Of a DNA stretch of 64,000 bases, positions 28,060-36,427 are shown one piece after another (positions within the stretch are counted from its first letter, which is position 1; the number at the start of each line of letters is the position of its first letter). This DNA is from Emticicia aquatica (GTDB lineage: Bacteria; Bacteroidota; Bacteroidia; Cytophagales; Spirosomataceae), in assembly GCF_923079645.1 (NCBI RefSeq), contig NZ_CAKLPY010000001.1:2128001-2192000 (forward strand), read 5' to 3'. The notes under the pieces were generated by a model. It was not told where the DNA came from and ran no database searches. It saw nothing but the letters and a program-made list of their open reading frames with translations. Position numbers and translations under genes: made by a program.

Positions 28060-28800
28060 TTATCTTCTTGAAATCTCGATTGCATCAACATCGGCTAAAA
28101 TACGGCCACAATGCTCACAAACGATTATTTTCTTTTTATCTTTAATATCAGCCTGACGTTGTGGTGGAACGATGTTAAAACATCCTCCGCAAGCACCACG
28201 TTTTACCATTACAACTGCCAAACCATTTTCAGCATTATCACGGATACGGTTGTAGGCTTTTACTAAACGTTCTTCAACATTAGCAGCTGCTTTATCACGG
28301 CTTACTGAAAGTTTTTTCTCATCTTCTTGACTTTCTGCCACCAAAACGTCTAATTCTTTACGTTTTGACTCCAAGTCTTTTTTGCGGTTTATCATTGCTG
28401 AGTCCACATCTGAGATTTCAGTATTTTTGTTTTTAATCTTAAATTCAGTTTCTTTGGTACGTTTTTCGGCCAACTGAATTTCAAGCTCTTGCAATTCTAA
28501 TTCCTTTGCAATTGCATCGTATTCACGGTTATTACGAACATTCATTTGTTGGTCTTTGTACTTCTGAATGAGCTTTTCAGCCTCTTTCTTACTCGCACGA
28601 TAACCGTTTACTTCATGGTCTAAAGTTTCAATTTCTCTTTTGAATTTCCCGATACGAGTTTCAAAACCGATTACTTCATCTTCTAAGTCACGTACTTCGT
28701 CAGGTAAATCGCCACGAAGTTTTCTTAACTCGTCTAATTGAGAATCAATTGATTGAAGTTTAAGCAGTGTTTCTAATTTTTGTGCAACTGTTAATTCCAT
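28060..28800 (-). CDS. DUF164 coiled-coil protein with C4 zinc ribbon
   Basis: A 246-residue protein of the DUF164/CT398-like family. Residues 5-175 form a long antiparallel coiled coil (heptads through VRDLEDEVIGFETRIGKFKREIETL). The C-terminal zinc ribbon has CGGC (near 205) and CEHC (near 232) as the four ligands. Family members have been linked to flagellar/sigma-54 partners in other bacteria, but in Bacteroidota the role is unknown. It follows the Nif3-like gene by 110 bases in the same direction, a common pairing that suggests one operon. Confidence 0.88.
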   Translation of the reverse strand: MELTVAQKLETLLKLQSIDSQLDELRKLRGDLPDEVRDLEDEVIGFETRIGKFKREIETLDHEVNGYRASKKEAEKLIQKYKDQQMNVRNNREYDAIAKELELQELEIQLAEKRTKETEFKIKNKNTEISDVDSAMINRKKDLESKRKELDVLVAESQEDEKKLSVSRDKAAANVEERLVKAYNRIRDNAENGLAVVMVKRGACGGCFNIVPPQRQADIKDKKKIIVCEHCGRILADVDAIEISRR

Positions 28801-28910
28801 AATATCTAAACCGCTGCGGCGGACCGTCTTGATTTTCTTTTATTGAAATGATATATTCACATGGTCATTTGAATAAAAAAACTGTCTCTATTCTTGACAA
28901 TAACAATGTT

Positions 28911-30008
28911 CTAATAAAAATATTTAATTGGATTTGTTGGTGTACCCGACAAATGGACTGCAAAGTTAATGATTTTTTTGCAAATATAATCTTTCAACAA
29001 CTCTTTTGTATATTGTTCTGATTCATAATGTCCAATATCTGCAATAATGACGCGGTTATCAGCATCAAAAAACTCATGATATTTATAATCTGCGGTAATA
29101 AAAATATCTGCTCCTTGTGCAATCACATCATTTAGTAGGAATCCGCCTGCTCCGCCACAAACTGCTACTTTTTTAATGGGTTTATCCAAAAACTGTGTAT
29201 GTCGAATAACTGACACATTCATTCGTTGTTTCAAGAAATGCAAAAAATCTTTTTCATTCATCGGTTCTGCCAATTCACCAATCGCACCCGAACCCACTTC
29301 TTGGTTTTGATTTTCTAGTAAAATTATATCGTGAGCAACCTCTTCATAAATATGTGTTCGATACATGGCTGCCAACACTTGATTTTTCAGATAAGCAGGA
29401 AAAATGACTTCTACTCTATTTTCGTGTACTTCTTCATCTATATTTGCTGCACCAATCGTTGGATTTGCAAATTCATTTGGTCGAAATCTTCCCGTTCCTT
29501 CTGCTCTAAAACTTACATGACTATAATTGCCAATAATTCCTGCTCCTGCTTCGTGCAGAGCCGCCAAAACCGTTTTAGCATTTTCTACTGGCACAAAAAC
29601 CACTAATTTCATCAAGCTTTGGTTCTTCGGAGATAATATTTTAACTTGATGTAAATCAAGCATTTGAGCAATTTTGAAATTTACGCCTCCAACTACATTA
29701 TCAAGATTTGTGTGCGTAGCATAAATTGCAATATCATGTTTGATTGCTTTAATAATCGTTCGTTCAATATAGTTTTTGCCGTTTAGTTTTTTTAATCCTT
29801 TAAAAATAATCGGATGGTGAGCAATAACCAAATTACAGCCTTTTTCGATGGCTTCATCAATGATTGCTTCGGTAGAATCCAAACAAATCAAAACACCTGT
29901 AATTTCTTGATTAGCATTTCCAACAATCAACCCAGCATTATCGTAGCTTTCTTGATAGGATAAAGGTGCGATAAGTTCGAGCTGATTTGTAAGTTCTTTT
30001 ATTGTCAT
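28911..30008 (-). CDS. Nif3-like dinuclear metal-centre protein
   Basis: A 365-residue member of the Nif3/YbgI/GTP cyclohydrolase I type 2-like family. The N-terminal half has YQESYDNAGLIVGN, IAHHPIIFKGL (metal His pair) and THTNLDNVVGGV. The C-terminal half has CGGAGGFLLNDV and IGHYESEQYTKE (further His and Glu ligands). An extra domain of about 100 residues between the halves (SLMKLVVFVPVENAKTVLAALHEAGAG) resembles the PII/CutA-like insertion of the long forms. It forms metal-binding hexamers in known members; the reaction remains unsettled. Confidence 0.9.
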   Translation of the reverse strand: MTIKELTNQLELIAPLSYQESYDNAGLIVGNANQEITGVLICLDSTEAIIDEAIEKGCNLVIAHHPIIFKGLKKLNGKNYIERTIIKAIKHDIAIYATHTNLDNVVGGVNFKIAQMLDLHQVKILSPKNQSLMKLVVFVPVENAKTVLAALHEAGAGIIGNYSHVSFRAEGTGRFRPNEFANPTIGAANIDEEVHENRVEVIFPAYLKNQVLAAMYRTHIYEEVAHDIILLENQNQEVGSGAIGELAEPMNEKDFLHFLKQRMNVSVIRHTQFLDKPIKKVAVCGGAGGFLLNDVIAQGADIFITADYKYHEFFDADNRVIIADIGHYESEQYTKELLKDYICKKIINFAVHLSGTPTNPIKYFY

Positions 30009-30185
30009 TTTATTTCTCCATTTTTATCAAGAAAACCCTTTCCAGAAATATTCATTAAAACAGTAATACTCTTGATAGAATTTTCATAAGTTTGATACCG
30101 TAAAATTACGCTAAATGTTTATCAGTACAATATAATTTTTCAAAACCCTATTCTATCTATTAAACTTAAAACTCACGCTAACATT

Positions 30186-31079
30186 ATGAAAAAAGTAATT
30201 TATTTTTTGTTCTCAACCCTTATAAGTTTGACTATTTTCGCCCAAAAGCAAGCTGACAAAGAGGAATGGCAATCGCTTTTTAACGGAAAAGATTTGACTG
30301 GCTGGGACTTAAAAATATCGGGCCATGAAATGAATGACAATTATAAAAACACGTTTTTGGTTGAAGATAAAATGATGCGTGTCAATTATAAAGAATACCA
30401 AAATTTTGATGCAAAATACGGCCATATTTATTACAAAACTCCTTTTTCACATTATAGAGTACGTTTTGAATACCGTTTTCAAGGAAATCAAGTGCCAGGC
30501 GGAGCAACTTGGAATGTACGAAACAGTGGAATTATGCTACATTCTCAGTCGGCAATTAGTAATGGAAAAGACCAAGATTTTCCGATTTCTCTTGAAATGC
30601 AACTTTTAGGCGGTTTAGGAAATGGGCCTCGTGCAACAGGAAACCTTTGTACTCCAGGAACAGTCGTTGACATGAATGGACTATTACAAACGGCTCATTG
30701 TATTGATTCAAAATCGAAAACCTATGATGGCAACCAATGGGTAAAAGCCGAAGCTATTGTAATTGGCAGTAAAGTTGTTTATCATTTGATTGAAGGTGAT
30801 ACAGTTTTGACCTATCAAAACCCTAAAATTGGTGGTGGTTTCTTAGGAAAACCTTATGATTTTGCAAGTGACAAAGTAAAAGATGGAGAAGATTGGGCCA
30901 AAAAAGATGGAACACTTTTGGGGGAAGGATACATTGCTTTGCAAGCTGAAAGTCATGCGATTGATTTCAAAAATATTGAATTATTGAATTTAAAAGGTTG
31001 TATGGATAAAAAAGCTTTGAACTTCAAATCTTATTATTTAGAAGCTGACAACAGCCTTTGTAAGTACAAAAAGAATTAA
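30186..31079 (+). CDS. Secreted DUF1080 (3-keto-disaccharide hydrolase-like) protein
   Basis: A 297-residue exported protein: signal peptide MKKVIYFLFSTLISLTIFAQ, then a DUF1080 concanavalin-like beta-sandwich beginning EEWQSLFNGKDLTGWDLK. WNVRNSGIMLHSQ and YIALQAESHAIDFKNIELL are family landmarks. Some DUF1080 proteins act on 3-keto-glucosides made by Gfo/Idh-type oxidases. A Tat-type Gfo/Idh oxidoreductase is encoded 9 kb away, so a shared pathway is possible but not shown. The last 30 residues (GCMDKKALNFKSYYLEADN) look like a small added module with two cysteines. Confidence 0.85.
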   Translation: MKKVIYFLFSTLISLTIFAQKQADKEEWQSLFNGKDLTGWDLKISGHEMNDNYKNTFLVEDKMMRVNYKEYQNFDAKYGHIYYKTPFSHYRVRFEYRFQGNQVPGGATWNVRNSGIMLHSQSAISNGKDQDFPISLEMQLLGGLGNGPRATGNLCTPGTVVDMNGLLQTAHCIDSKSKTYDGNQWVKAEAIVIGSKVVYHLIEGDTVLTYQNPKIGGGFLGKPYDFASDKVKDGEDWAKKDGTLLGEGYIALQAESHAIDFKNIELLNLKGCMDKKALNFKSYYLEADNSLCKYKKN

Positions 31080-31092
31080 AAACTGAGATTCC

Positions 31093-31151
31093 AAATACAA
31101 AGATTTTCATAGAATATTGTTTCTTGAAAATCTTTGTATTTAGAGCCGTAA
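31093..31151. terminator. Bidirectional terminator
   Basis: 17-bp perfect stem (31093-31109 with 31135-31151) with a 25-nt loop, between the convergent DUF1080 and M20 peptidase genes. Confidence 0.7.
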
Positions 31152-31167
31152 AGGATTCCACAAAAAA

Positions 31168-32469
31168 TTATTTAGTCAAACGATAAATCAACAAAGCCGT
31201 ACGCTGCGTAAGAGCAGGATATTCTTTCAGATTAATTGTTTCACCTGGTGCATGAGCTCCTCTTCCCGAAGCACCAAGTCCATCCAAGCAACTTACGTAT
31301 TGAGCAATGTAAGAAATATCCCCTGCCCCTCGAGAACCTGGGTCACCAGCTTTTACAGGCCCTAAACCCATATCTCGACTTGTTTTATCAAGAACTGATA
31401 AAAGTTGATTATTGGCTTCGGTTGGTTCCATTGCTGGAATTCCATCAGAAAAGCGAATTTCTGCACTCGTAGCATTCAGATTTTTGCCAACAATTTCACG
31501 CATTTTTGCACTTGCCGATTCTTTCTGAGCTTCGGTCAAGAAGCGTAAATCGCCAGTTACGACAACTTTTTGAGAAACAATATTTGTTTTCCCAACGGCA
31601 GTTCCTTTTGCTTGAGTTGGGTCATAATTTACTTCAGTTCCACCGACAATTACACCAGGATTGAAAGTCAGGTATTTTTCTTGGCTCAGAGTTTCACGAA
31701 ATTCGTCCAAAATGCGAGCTGCTTCATAAATCGCTCCGTAACCCATTGATTTGTTGAATACCCCCGACGAATGTCCAGTCTTTCCATGTGTAACCAACTC
31801 CCAACCACTTGCTCCACGACGAGCCGTTGCGGCAATATCAAAACTCATGGCAGTTTCATACGCCAAAGCGACATCACACTGTTTGGCACGTTCAATAAAA
31901 TCTTTTCGGCTAATGCTAGTGGGTTTTCCTGCACTTTCTTCATCACCTGTGAAATAAATGGTAATGCTTGTATCATCCAATAAACCTTGTGCATGAAGAG
32001 CTTTGAGTGCTGCAATTACCATCACATCGCCACCTTTCATATCGTTTACACCTTGCCCTGTTGCGGTTGAATCATTGAGTTTAGTAAAAGGCCCTGCTGT
32101 CATAGATTTCTCGAAAACCGTATCAAGATGCCCAATCAGGAAAAGTTTTTTTCCTTTATTTCCTTTGCGAAACGCCACCAAATGACCTGCACGATTGAGC
32201 GAATCAGGCAACGAAACCCATTCTGTTGTAAAGCCCATTGCATCAAATTCTTTTCTGAAAAGCTGCCCAACCTGACGCACGCCTTCGTGGTTGAGCGTAC
32301 CACTATTGATATTTACAGCATCTACCAAAAGTTTTTCGGTTTGTGGCATATTTGTTTTTACATGCTCAATTATTTTTTTCTCGATGGAAGTTAAAGACTG
32401 AGCGTTTGAATCAATAAAGAAGCTCGTATAAAAGATTAAGAATGTGATGAGTGTTAATTTATGTTTCAT
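31168..32469 (-). CDS. Exported M20-family metallopeptidase (glutamate carboxypeptidase-like)
   Basis: A 433-residue di-zinc exopeptidase with a signal peptide ending near SNAQ (residue 24). Metal and catalytic residues are visible: His114 and Asp116 in IGHLDTVFE, Asp143 in GVNDMKGG, the Glu pair in TGDEESAG (about 177-178) and a C-terminal His in GRGAHAPGE. A dimerisation domain lies between (about 215-320). This resembles CPG2-type carboxypeptidases that release C-terminal glutamate. Its ATG is 12 bases after the DinB gene, so the two form an operon. Confidence 0.9.
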   Translation of the reverse strand: MKHKLTLITFLIFYTSFFIDSNAQSLTSIEKKIIEHVKTNMPQTEKLLVDAVNINSGTLNHEGVRQVGQLFRKEFDAMGFTTEWVSLPDSLNRAGHLVAFRKGNKGKKLFLIGHLDTVFEKSMTAGPFTKLNDSTATGQGVNDMKGGDVMVIAALKALHAQGLLDDTSITIYFTGDEESAGKPTSISRKDFIERAKQCDVALAYETAMSFDIAATARRGASGWELVTHGKTGHSSGVFNKSMGYGAIYEAARILDEFRETLSQEKYLTFNPGVIVGGTEVNYDPTQAKGTAVGKTNIVSQKVVVTGDLRFLTEAQKESASAKMREIVGKNLNATSAEIRFSDGIPAMEPTEANNQLLSVLDKTSRDMGLGPVKAGDPGSRGAGDISYIAQYVSCLDGLGASGRGAHAPGETINLKEYPALTQRTALLIYRLTK

Positions 32470-32481
32470 ATCAGATAAATT

Positions 32482-33003
32482 TTAGAGATAACGTTCTTTT
32501 AAAATAGCAAGGTGATGTAATTCATGCCCAGCAATCAACCAAGCCATTGCACGTGCCGAATATGAAATATTATTGGCTTTGCCGATACGTTTAAATTCTT
32601 TTGAAGACAGTGTTTTAAAGAGCAAAAGATTAGCTTTTCTGACCGCTTTATACTGTTGTAAAAGATTTTTAAGTGATTGTTTATCAAAATTTGTTGCCTT
32701 TACATAATCATCTTCTTCAAAACCTGGTAGGGATTGTTTTTCGCCACGAGCAATACACAAAGCACGATAAGCCAAAATTCTTTCTGTGTCAATGATGTGC
32801 CCAAGTACCTCAATCGGTGTCCATTTTCCATCAGCATAGCGAAAATGGAGCTTTTCGGCAGGGATATTTTTGTAAAAGTTTTCCACAATAGAAATATTTT
32901 CACGCAATATTTTGAAGGCATCTTCACCCGTAACTGCCTGAATATAACGGTATTGAAACGAACTAACATTGTATTCGTTTTCGGTTGGTCGAGAAATTTT
33001 CAT
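32482..33003 (-). CDS. DinB-family four-helix protein
   Basis: A DinB/YfiT-like metal-binding four-helix-bundle protein of 173 residues. The His triad is spread as in the family: GHIIDTERI (His in helix 2) and GHELHHLAILKERYL at the C-terminus. FRYADGKWTPIEVLGHIIDTE is typical. Members include thiol-dependent transferases, but most are uncharacterised. The frame is open to 33030, but ATG 33003 is preferred because a TATATTTG element occupies 33030-33037 on this strand. It leads an operon with the M20 peptidase. Confidence 0.85.
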   Translation of the reverse strand: MKISRPTENEYNVSSFQYRYIQAVTGEDAFKILRENISIVENFYKNIPAEKLHFRYADGKWTPIEVLGHIIDTERILAYRALCIARGEKQSLPGFEEDDYVKATNFDKQSLKNLLQQYKAVRKANLLLFKTLSSKEFKRIGKANNISYSARAMAWLIAGHELHHLAILKERYL

Positions 33004-33021
33004 GTTTTTTTTGTTTAATAC

Positions 33022-33052
33022 TTGACACACAAATATAATAGTTGTACCTTTG
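33022..33052 (+). promoter_or_regulatory. Promoter of the tRNA-Asp genes
   Basis: TTGAC (33022-33026) and TACCTTTG (33045-33052), with 20 bases between TTG and TA, form a near-ideal promoter for this phylum. It is 50 bases before the first tRNA-Asp. The minus-strand TATATTTG for the DinB gene (33030-33037) lies inside it, so the two divergent promoters overlap. Confidence 0.75.
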
Positions 33053-33101
33053 CACCACGTTAAACAAACAGAGAAATATTTTCAATGTTAATAAACGAAA
33101 C

Positions 33102-33175
33102 GGTTTGGTAGTTCAGCTGGTTAGAATACCTGCCTGTCACGCAGGGGGTCGCGGGTTCGAGTCCCGTCCAGACCG
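33102..33175 (+). tRNA. tRNA-Asp (GTC), copy 1
   Basis: A 74-base cloverleaf: acceptor stem GGTTTGG/CCAGACC with one G-T pair, anticodon arm CCTGCCTGTCACGCAGG with anticodon GTC, T-arm GCGGGTTCGAGTCCCGT and discriminator G. CCA is not encoded. It has its own upstream promoter and a terminator directly after it. The second copy 60 bases further on is identical. Confidence 0.97.
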
Positions 33176-33179
33176 CAAA

Positions 33180-33205
33180 AGCACTTAGCAATAAGTGCTT
33201 TTTTT
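33180..33205 (+). terminator. Terminator of tRNA-Asp copy 1
   Basis: 8-bp stem AGCACTTA/TAAGTGCT with GCAA loop, then six Ts. It begins 5 bases after the tRNA. Confidence 0.9.
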
Positions 33206-33235
33206 ATCAAAGTTTTATAGTACAAGTACATTTTT

Positions 33236-33309
33236 GGTTTGGTAGTTCAGCTGGTTAGAATACCTGCCTGTCACGCAGGGGGTCGCGGGTTCGAGTCCCG
33301 TCCAGACCG
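33236..33309 (+). tRNA. tRNA-Asp (GTC), copy 2
   Basis: Identical in all 74 bases to copy 1, with anticodon GTC, and also without an encoded CCA. The 30 bases before it, between the copy-1 terminator and the tRNA, hold no clear promoter, so it may depend on read-through. Confidence 0.97.
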
Positions 33310-33323
33310 CCGAAAACAAAAAA

Positions 33324-33349
33324 AGCACTCAGAAATGAGTGCTTTTTTT
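33324..33349 (+). terminator. Terminator of tRNA-Asp copy 2
   Basis: 8-bp stem AGCACTCA/TGAGTGCT with GAAA loop and a T-run. It is the copy-1 terminator with two compensating changes and a different tetraloop, so the duplication included the terminator. Confidence 0.9.
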
Positions 33350-34006
33350 GTTTCTAATTATATCAGCAAACATAGTTAATTATAGTATGTTTTATCAATT
33401 TATTGCTACCAATTTGAAATCATAATTTACAAGTAGATTTATGCCATTTCTAACTATAAACCGAAATAAGATGAAGGTATCCTACTCTTTAATTTTTGAT
33501 AGAAAAAACTACTCCTGCAAATATTACATTTTCAGCCCTTTATAAACTACAGCTCAAAAGTAGATTCTCTTAAAAAAATTACTCGAACAAATCAAACTAG
33601 TAAATAACAAAAATTTAAAGTAATAATTGGTTTTGAAGATTTAAGCTATTACTTTATTTGAGATTTTTCTCAGATATCCTAAAAAATTATGAATCAATTC
33701 CGTTGAACAATATGAACATTATTTAAGTAAACATATCAATCTTATAGTTAAACAAGATATGATTTCTTAAAATAAGCATCTACACATACACTTCAAACTA
33801 ACAGTATAAGTAACATATACATTATTCCTTTTCTTTAAAGAAATAGCTAGGGTTGAATAATTAGTATTCTCTTCTGAAATCATGAAATATCAATATCTTA
33901 AACTCTAAAGAGATTTGTTTCTTTTTGGATGCTAAACAGAAGTTCGATTTTCGGACAAACCTTCTACATTCTCAAAAAACACTGTATATCTTATATTAGT
34001 CCACTT
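33350..34006. other. Gene-free AT-rich stretch between tRNA-Asp and multihaem operon
   Basis: Around 650 bases without a plausible gene, tRNA-like fold, repeat or clear promoter. No copy of the tRNA 3' end was seen here. It separates the tRNA pair from the 3' end of the multihaem cytochrome operon. Confidence 0.6.
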
Positions 34007-34768
34007 TTATTTCAATTTAGCATCTTCCAAGAGAATATCATATTTATAACCTGCTCCAAAATCTTTATTCAGAATCACTTTTCCTTCAAATGCTACATTA
34101 GCACCTAGAGGTAAATTGTCCGTTGTTGTAATTGTAAAATCACAGTTTTTCCCACCCAACTTTGTACCATCTTGGATATGGTACCAATTTTTATTCATAA
34201 TCCCGTAATTGGCTTTCACACATTTACCAACTACAGTTACCACCTTACCACTGTATTTTTCTTTATTATTAAATAGGTCTTTTAATTTAATTGCTCCCGA
34301 TACACTATTAAAGTCTTTAGCACTCACTGGCATGGCTGCACTTGTTTGGTTAGCTTCTACATTTGTACTAGGATGAGCTTCTGCATCAATAATTTCTGAG
34401 ACTAAGAAAATTTTATCAAAGACCCTATTATATTCTTGACTTTCAAAGTTGGTTTTCAATAAACCTCCCCTATAAAAATACTTGTTACCCACTTTTGCCT
34501 CAAATTTGGAAGTTGCAATCCAAAATAGTTCTCCATTTTCATTTACTTTTAAGTAGGTATATCTATCTGCTTGTAAAATTTCGACAGCCGAAACTTGGTG
34601 CATATCCGTAGGTGATGTTTTTGCTTCAAGTACAGTTGGATTACTATTCACAGTTTGAGCAGTTGAATTGTCAGTTGATGGTGTATCTTCGACAATCACT
34701 TTGGGTTTTGATTTACACGAAAAAAAGGTCAGAATTGCTAATACAAGAGTAATATTCAATAGTTTCAT
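34007..34768 (-). CDS. Lipoprotein with NrfJ-like and OB-like domains, last gene of multihaem operon
   Basis: A 253-residue lipoprotein: MKLLNITLVL then lipobox LTFFSC at residue 18. A low-complexity linker follows, then an NrfJ-like domain (about 57-128: AVEILQADRYTYLKVNENGELFWIA in short strands, with KVGNKYFYRGG and YNRVFDKIFLV). A second beta domain (about 150-253) looks like an OB-fold (GKVVTVVGKCVKANYG, WYHIQDGT). NrfJ-like proteins recur beside multihaem cytochrome genes and may help cytochrome maturation or metal handling. It follows the beta-barrel gene by 47 bases and probably closes the operon. Confidence 0.78.
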   Translation of the reverse strand: MKLLNITLVLAILTFFSCKSKPKVIVEDTPSTDNSTAQTVNSNPTVLEAKTSPTDMHQVSAVEILQADRYTYLKVNENGELFWIATSKFEAKVGNKYFYRGGLLKTNFESQEYNRVFDKIFLVSEIIDAEAHPSTNVEANQTSAAMPVSAKDFNSVSGAIKLKDLFNNKEKYSGKVVTVVGKCVKANYGIMNKNWYHIQDGTKLGGKNCDFTITTTDNLPLGANVAFEGKVILNKDFGAGYKYDILLEDAKLK

Positions 34769-34815
34769 ATATAAAATTATTTTTAGTATAATTAAAATTG
34801 ATTAAGTAGTTTATT

Positions 34816-36423
34816 CTATTTTTTACTCCTAAATCTCTGAGATAAAGTAATATAATACCTATTATAGTTTTGATTTGGTTCAAATGTTCCTTCATAAGAA
34901 AACATCAATGATGTTCTTTTTTTACCATAAATATTAGCAGAGAAGCCAACAATATCTTGTTTTAAACTCGGCTGTTCGGTATTTAAAAAGGTATAATCAA
35001 CTTTCCTATAATTTAATTCGGCTGATAATCTACTTTTAAATAAATCTTTATTTAACCTTGCACCATAGATATTTCCATTAAAATAATATGTTTGCATCGC
35101 ATTTACATTCAAACTTAACGAAGCATTTATACTCGGTATTTGGGGGAAAGTTAGATTTACTACATAGTTTTTAGTTGGTTCGGGTTTACTTTCTTGATAC
35201 CTATAAAAGCCTGAAGCGTTAAAATGGACAAATTTCGAAATATTATAATTTACATTGAGTCGTACACCCTGTCTGGTTTCTTGATTTAATAATTGGTCAA
35301 TATAAGTTCGATAGGTTTCATAGTAAATAACATTTCGTCGATTATCATACGATGCCGTTATGTTCATTTTTTTATATGGTTTGTATCGAAGTGAAATATA
35401 CGTACTTGTGAGATTTATTTTGTTTGATTTTACACCATTTATATTCTGAAAAAGGTCCAACTCTATTGAATAGAATAAATTTAAGTTTTTAATGATTGCG
35501 TTTGTATGCTGTAGATAAATAAATCTTCTATCTGTTCTTAAATTATTTTTTTGTTCTGCAAAAGCCAAACTTGTTTGACTTTGTCCTTTTCCAAATTCTG
35601 TTTCATGTGCAACAAAAGCTCCAAATTGTAATAATGATGCATTGAAGCTGTAGTCTAAATCGTCAGGACGAAATCCACCGAATCCGCCTAAAATAAGTTT
35701 CTTATATTTATGTTCAATATGAAGTCCATCAATGGCTCCCATATTGGCCATTCGATTGTTTATTTTTCTTCCAATAGAAAGGTTAGTATTTTCATTAATA
35801 TCATAAGTTGTTGATAACGAATAAATTTTAAAGTCATTTTTAAAATTCCTTTGTGTTTGCTCAACACCAAACCTTTGTGAATAGATAAAATAATTTTCAA
35901 ATGAAAATTTACCTCCATTAATGTTATTAATATTTAATGCAAATGCTGTTCTAATCCGATTAAAACTTTTTTCAGCTTGATTCATACTACCGTTAGTCGA
36001 TACTGAAAATCTTCCATTAAAAGATTGTTTTTTTGCCTTCGTATCAACTCTAGCGGCAATAGTTTTGGATAAAGGAATGGAATCTTTTTTTATCTCAACA
36101 ATACTAGGCTTAATAATCTTTTCTATATTAGTTTCGTCTATTCTTTGATAATAACCTACCTTAAAACCTACTAATATTTCATTGCTTACAAAAGAGGTTG
36201 TAATACAAGATTTTGACGAAACCGTTTGTACAACCAATGATTTTACCCATCTTTTGTTTATAAAAACCATAAGAGTGTCTTTTGTTGTTAGATTTTTTGT
36301 ATTCTCAAATCTAACATAAACACTATTATTATTTACATATGAGACCGTACCTTCTACCAATCTATTCTGTGCATGAGCTACCGAAGCAGTCAAAATCAAA
36401 AATATTAAAAGTGTTTTTTTCAT
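34816..36423 (-). CDS. Predicted outer-membrane beta-barrel protein of the multihaem operon
   Basis: A 535-residue protein. The ATG at 36423 is chosen over an upstream ATG because it gives a clean signal peptide (MKKTLLIFLILTASVAHAQ). Residues 20-90 form a small beta domain (GTVSYVNNNSVYVRFEN). From about 135 to the end there are some 18-22 amphipathic strands with aromatic ends and short turns, such as LNLFYSIELDLF and MNITASYDNRR. The last strand ends YITLSQRFRSKK, with Phe near the C-terminus as in barrel proteins. It starts 4 bases after the 43-haem gene, which suggests it is a porin partner of that cytochrome. No family name can be assigned from sequence alone. Confidence 0.75.
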   Translation of the reverse strand: MKKTLLIFLILTASVAHAQNRLVEGTVSYVNNNSVYVRFENTKNLTTKDTLMVFINKRWVKSLVVQTVSSKSCITTSFVSNEILVGFKVGYYQRIDETNIEKIIKPSIVEIKKDSIPLSKTIAARVDTKAKKQSFNGRFSVSTNGSMNQAEKSFNRIRTAFALNINNINGGKFSFENYFIYSQRFGVEQTQRNFKNDFKIYSLSTTYDINENTNLSIGRKINNRMANMGAIDGLHIEHKYKKLILGGFGGFRPDDLDYSFNASLLQFGAFVAHETEFGKGQSQTSLAFAEQKNNLRTDRRFIYLQHTNAIIKNLNLFYSIELDLFQNINGVKSNKINLTSTYISLRYKPYKKMNITASYDNRRNVIYYETYRTYIDQLLNQETRQGVRLNVNYNISKFVHFNASGFYRYQESKPEPTKNYVVNLTFPQIPSINASLSLNVNAMQTYYFNGNIYGARLNKDLFKSRLSAELNYRKVDYTFLNTEQPSLKQDIVGFSANIYGKKRTSLMFSYEGTFEPNQNYNRYYITLSQRFRSKK

Positions 36424-36427
36424 AGCA

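Noticed and set aside
33102-33309. Integrative-element attachment pair formed by the two tRNA copies
   Set aside because: Both copies are full length, identical and have their own terminators with only 60 bases between; this is simple tandem duplication.
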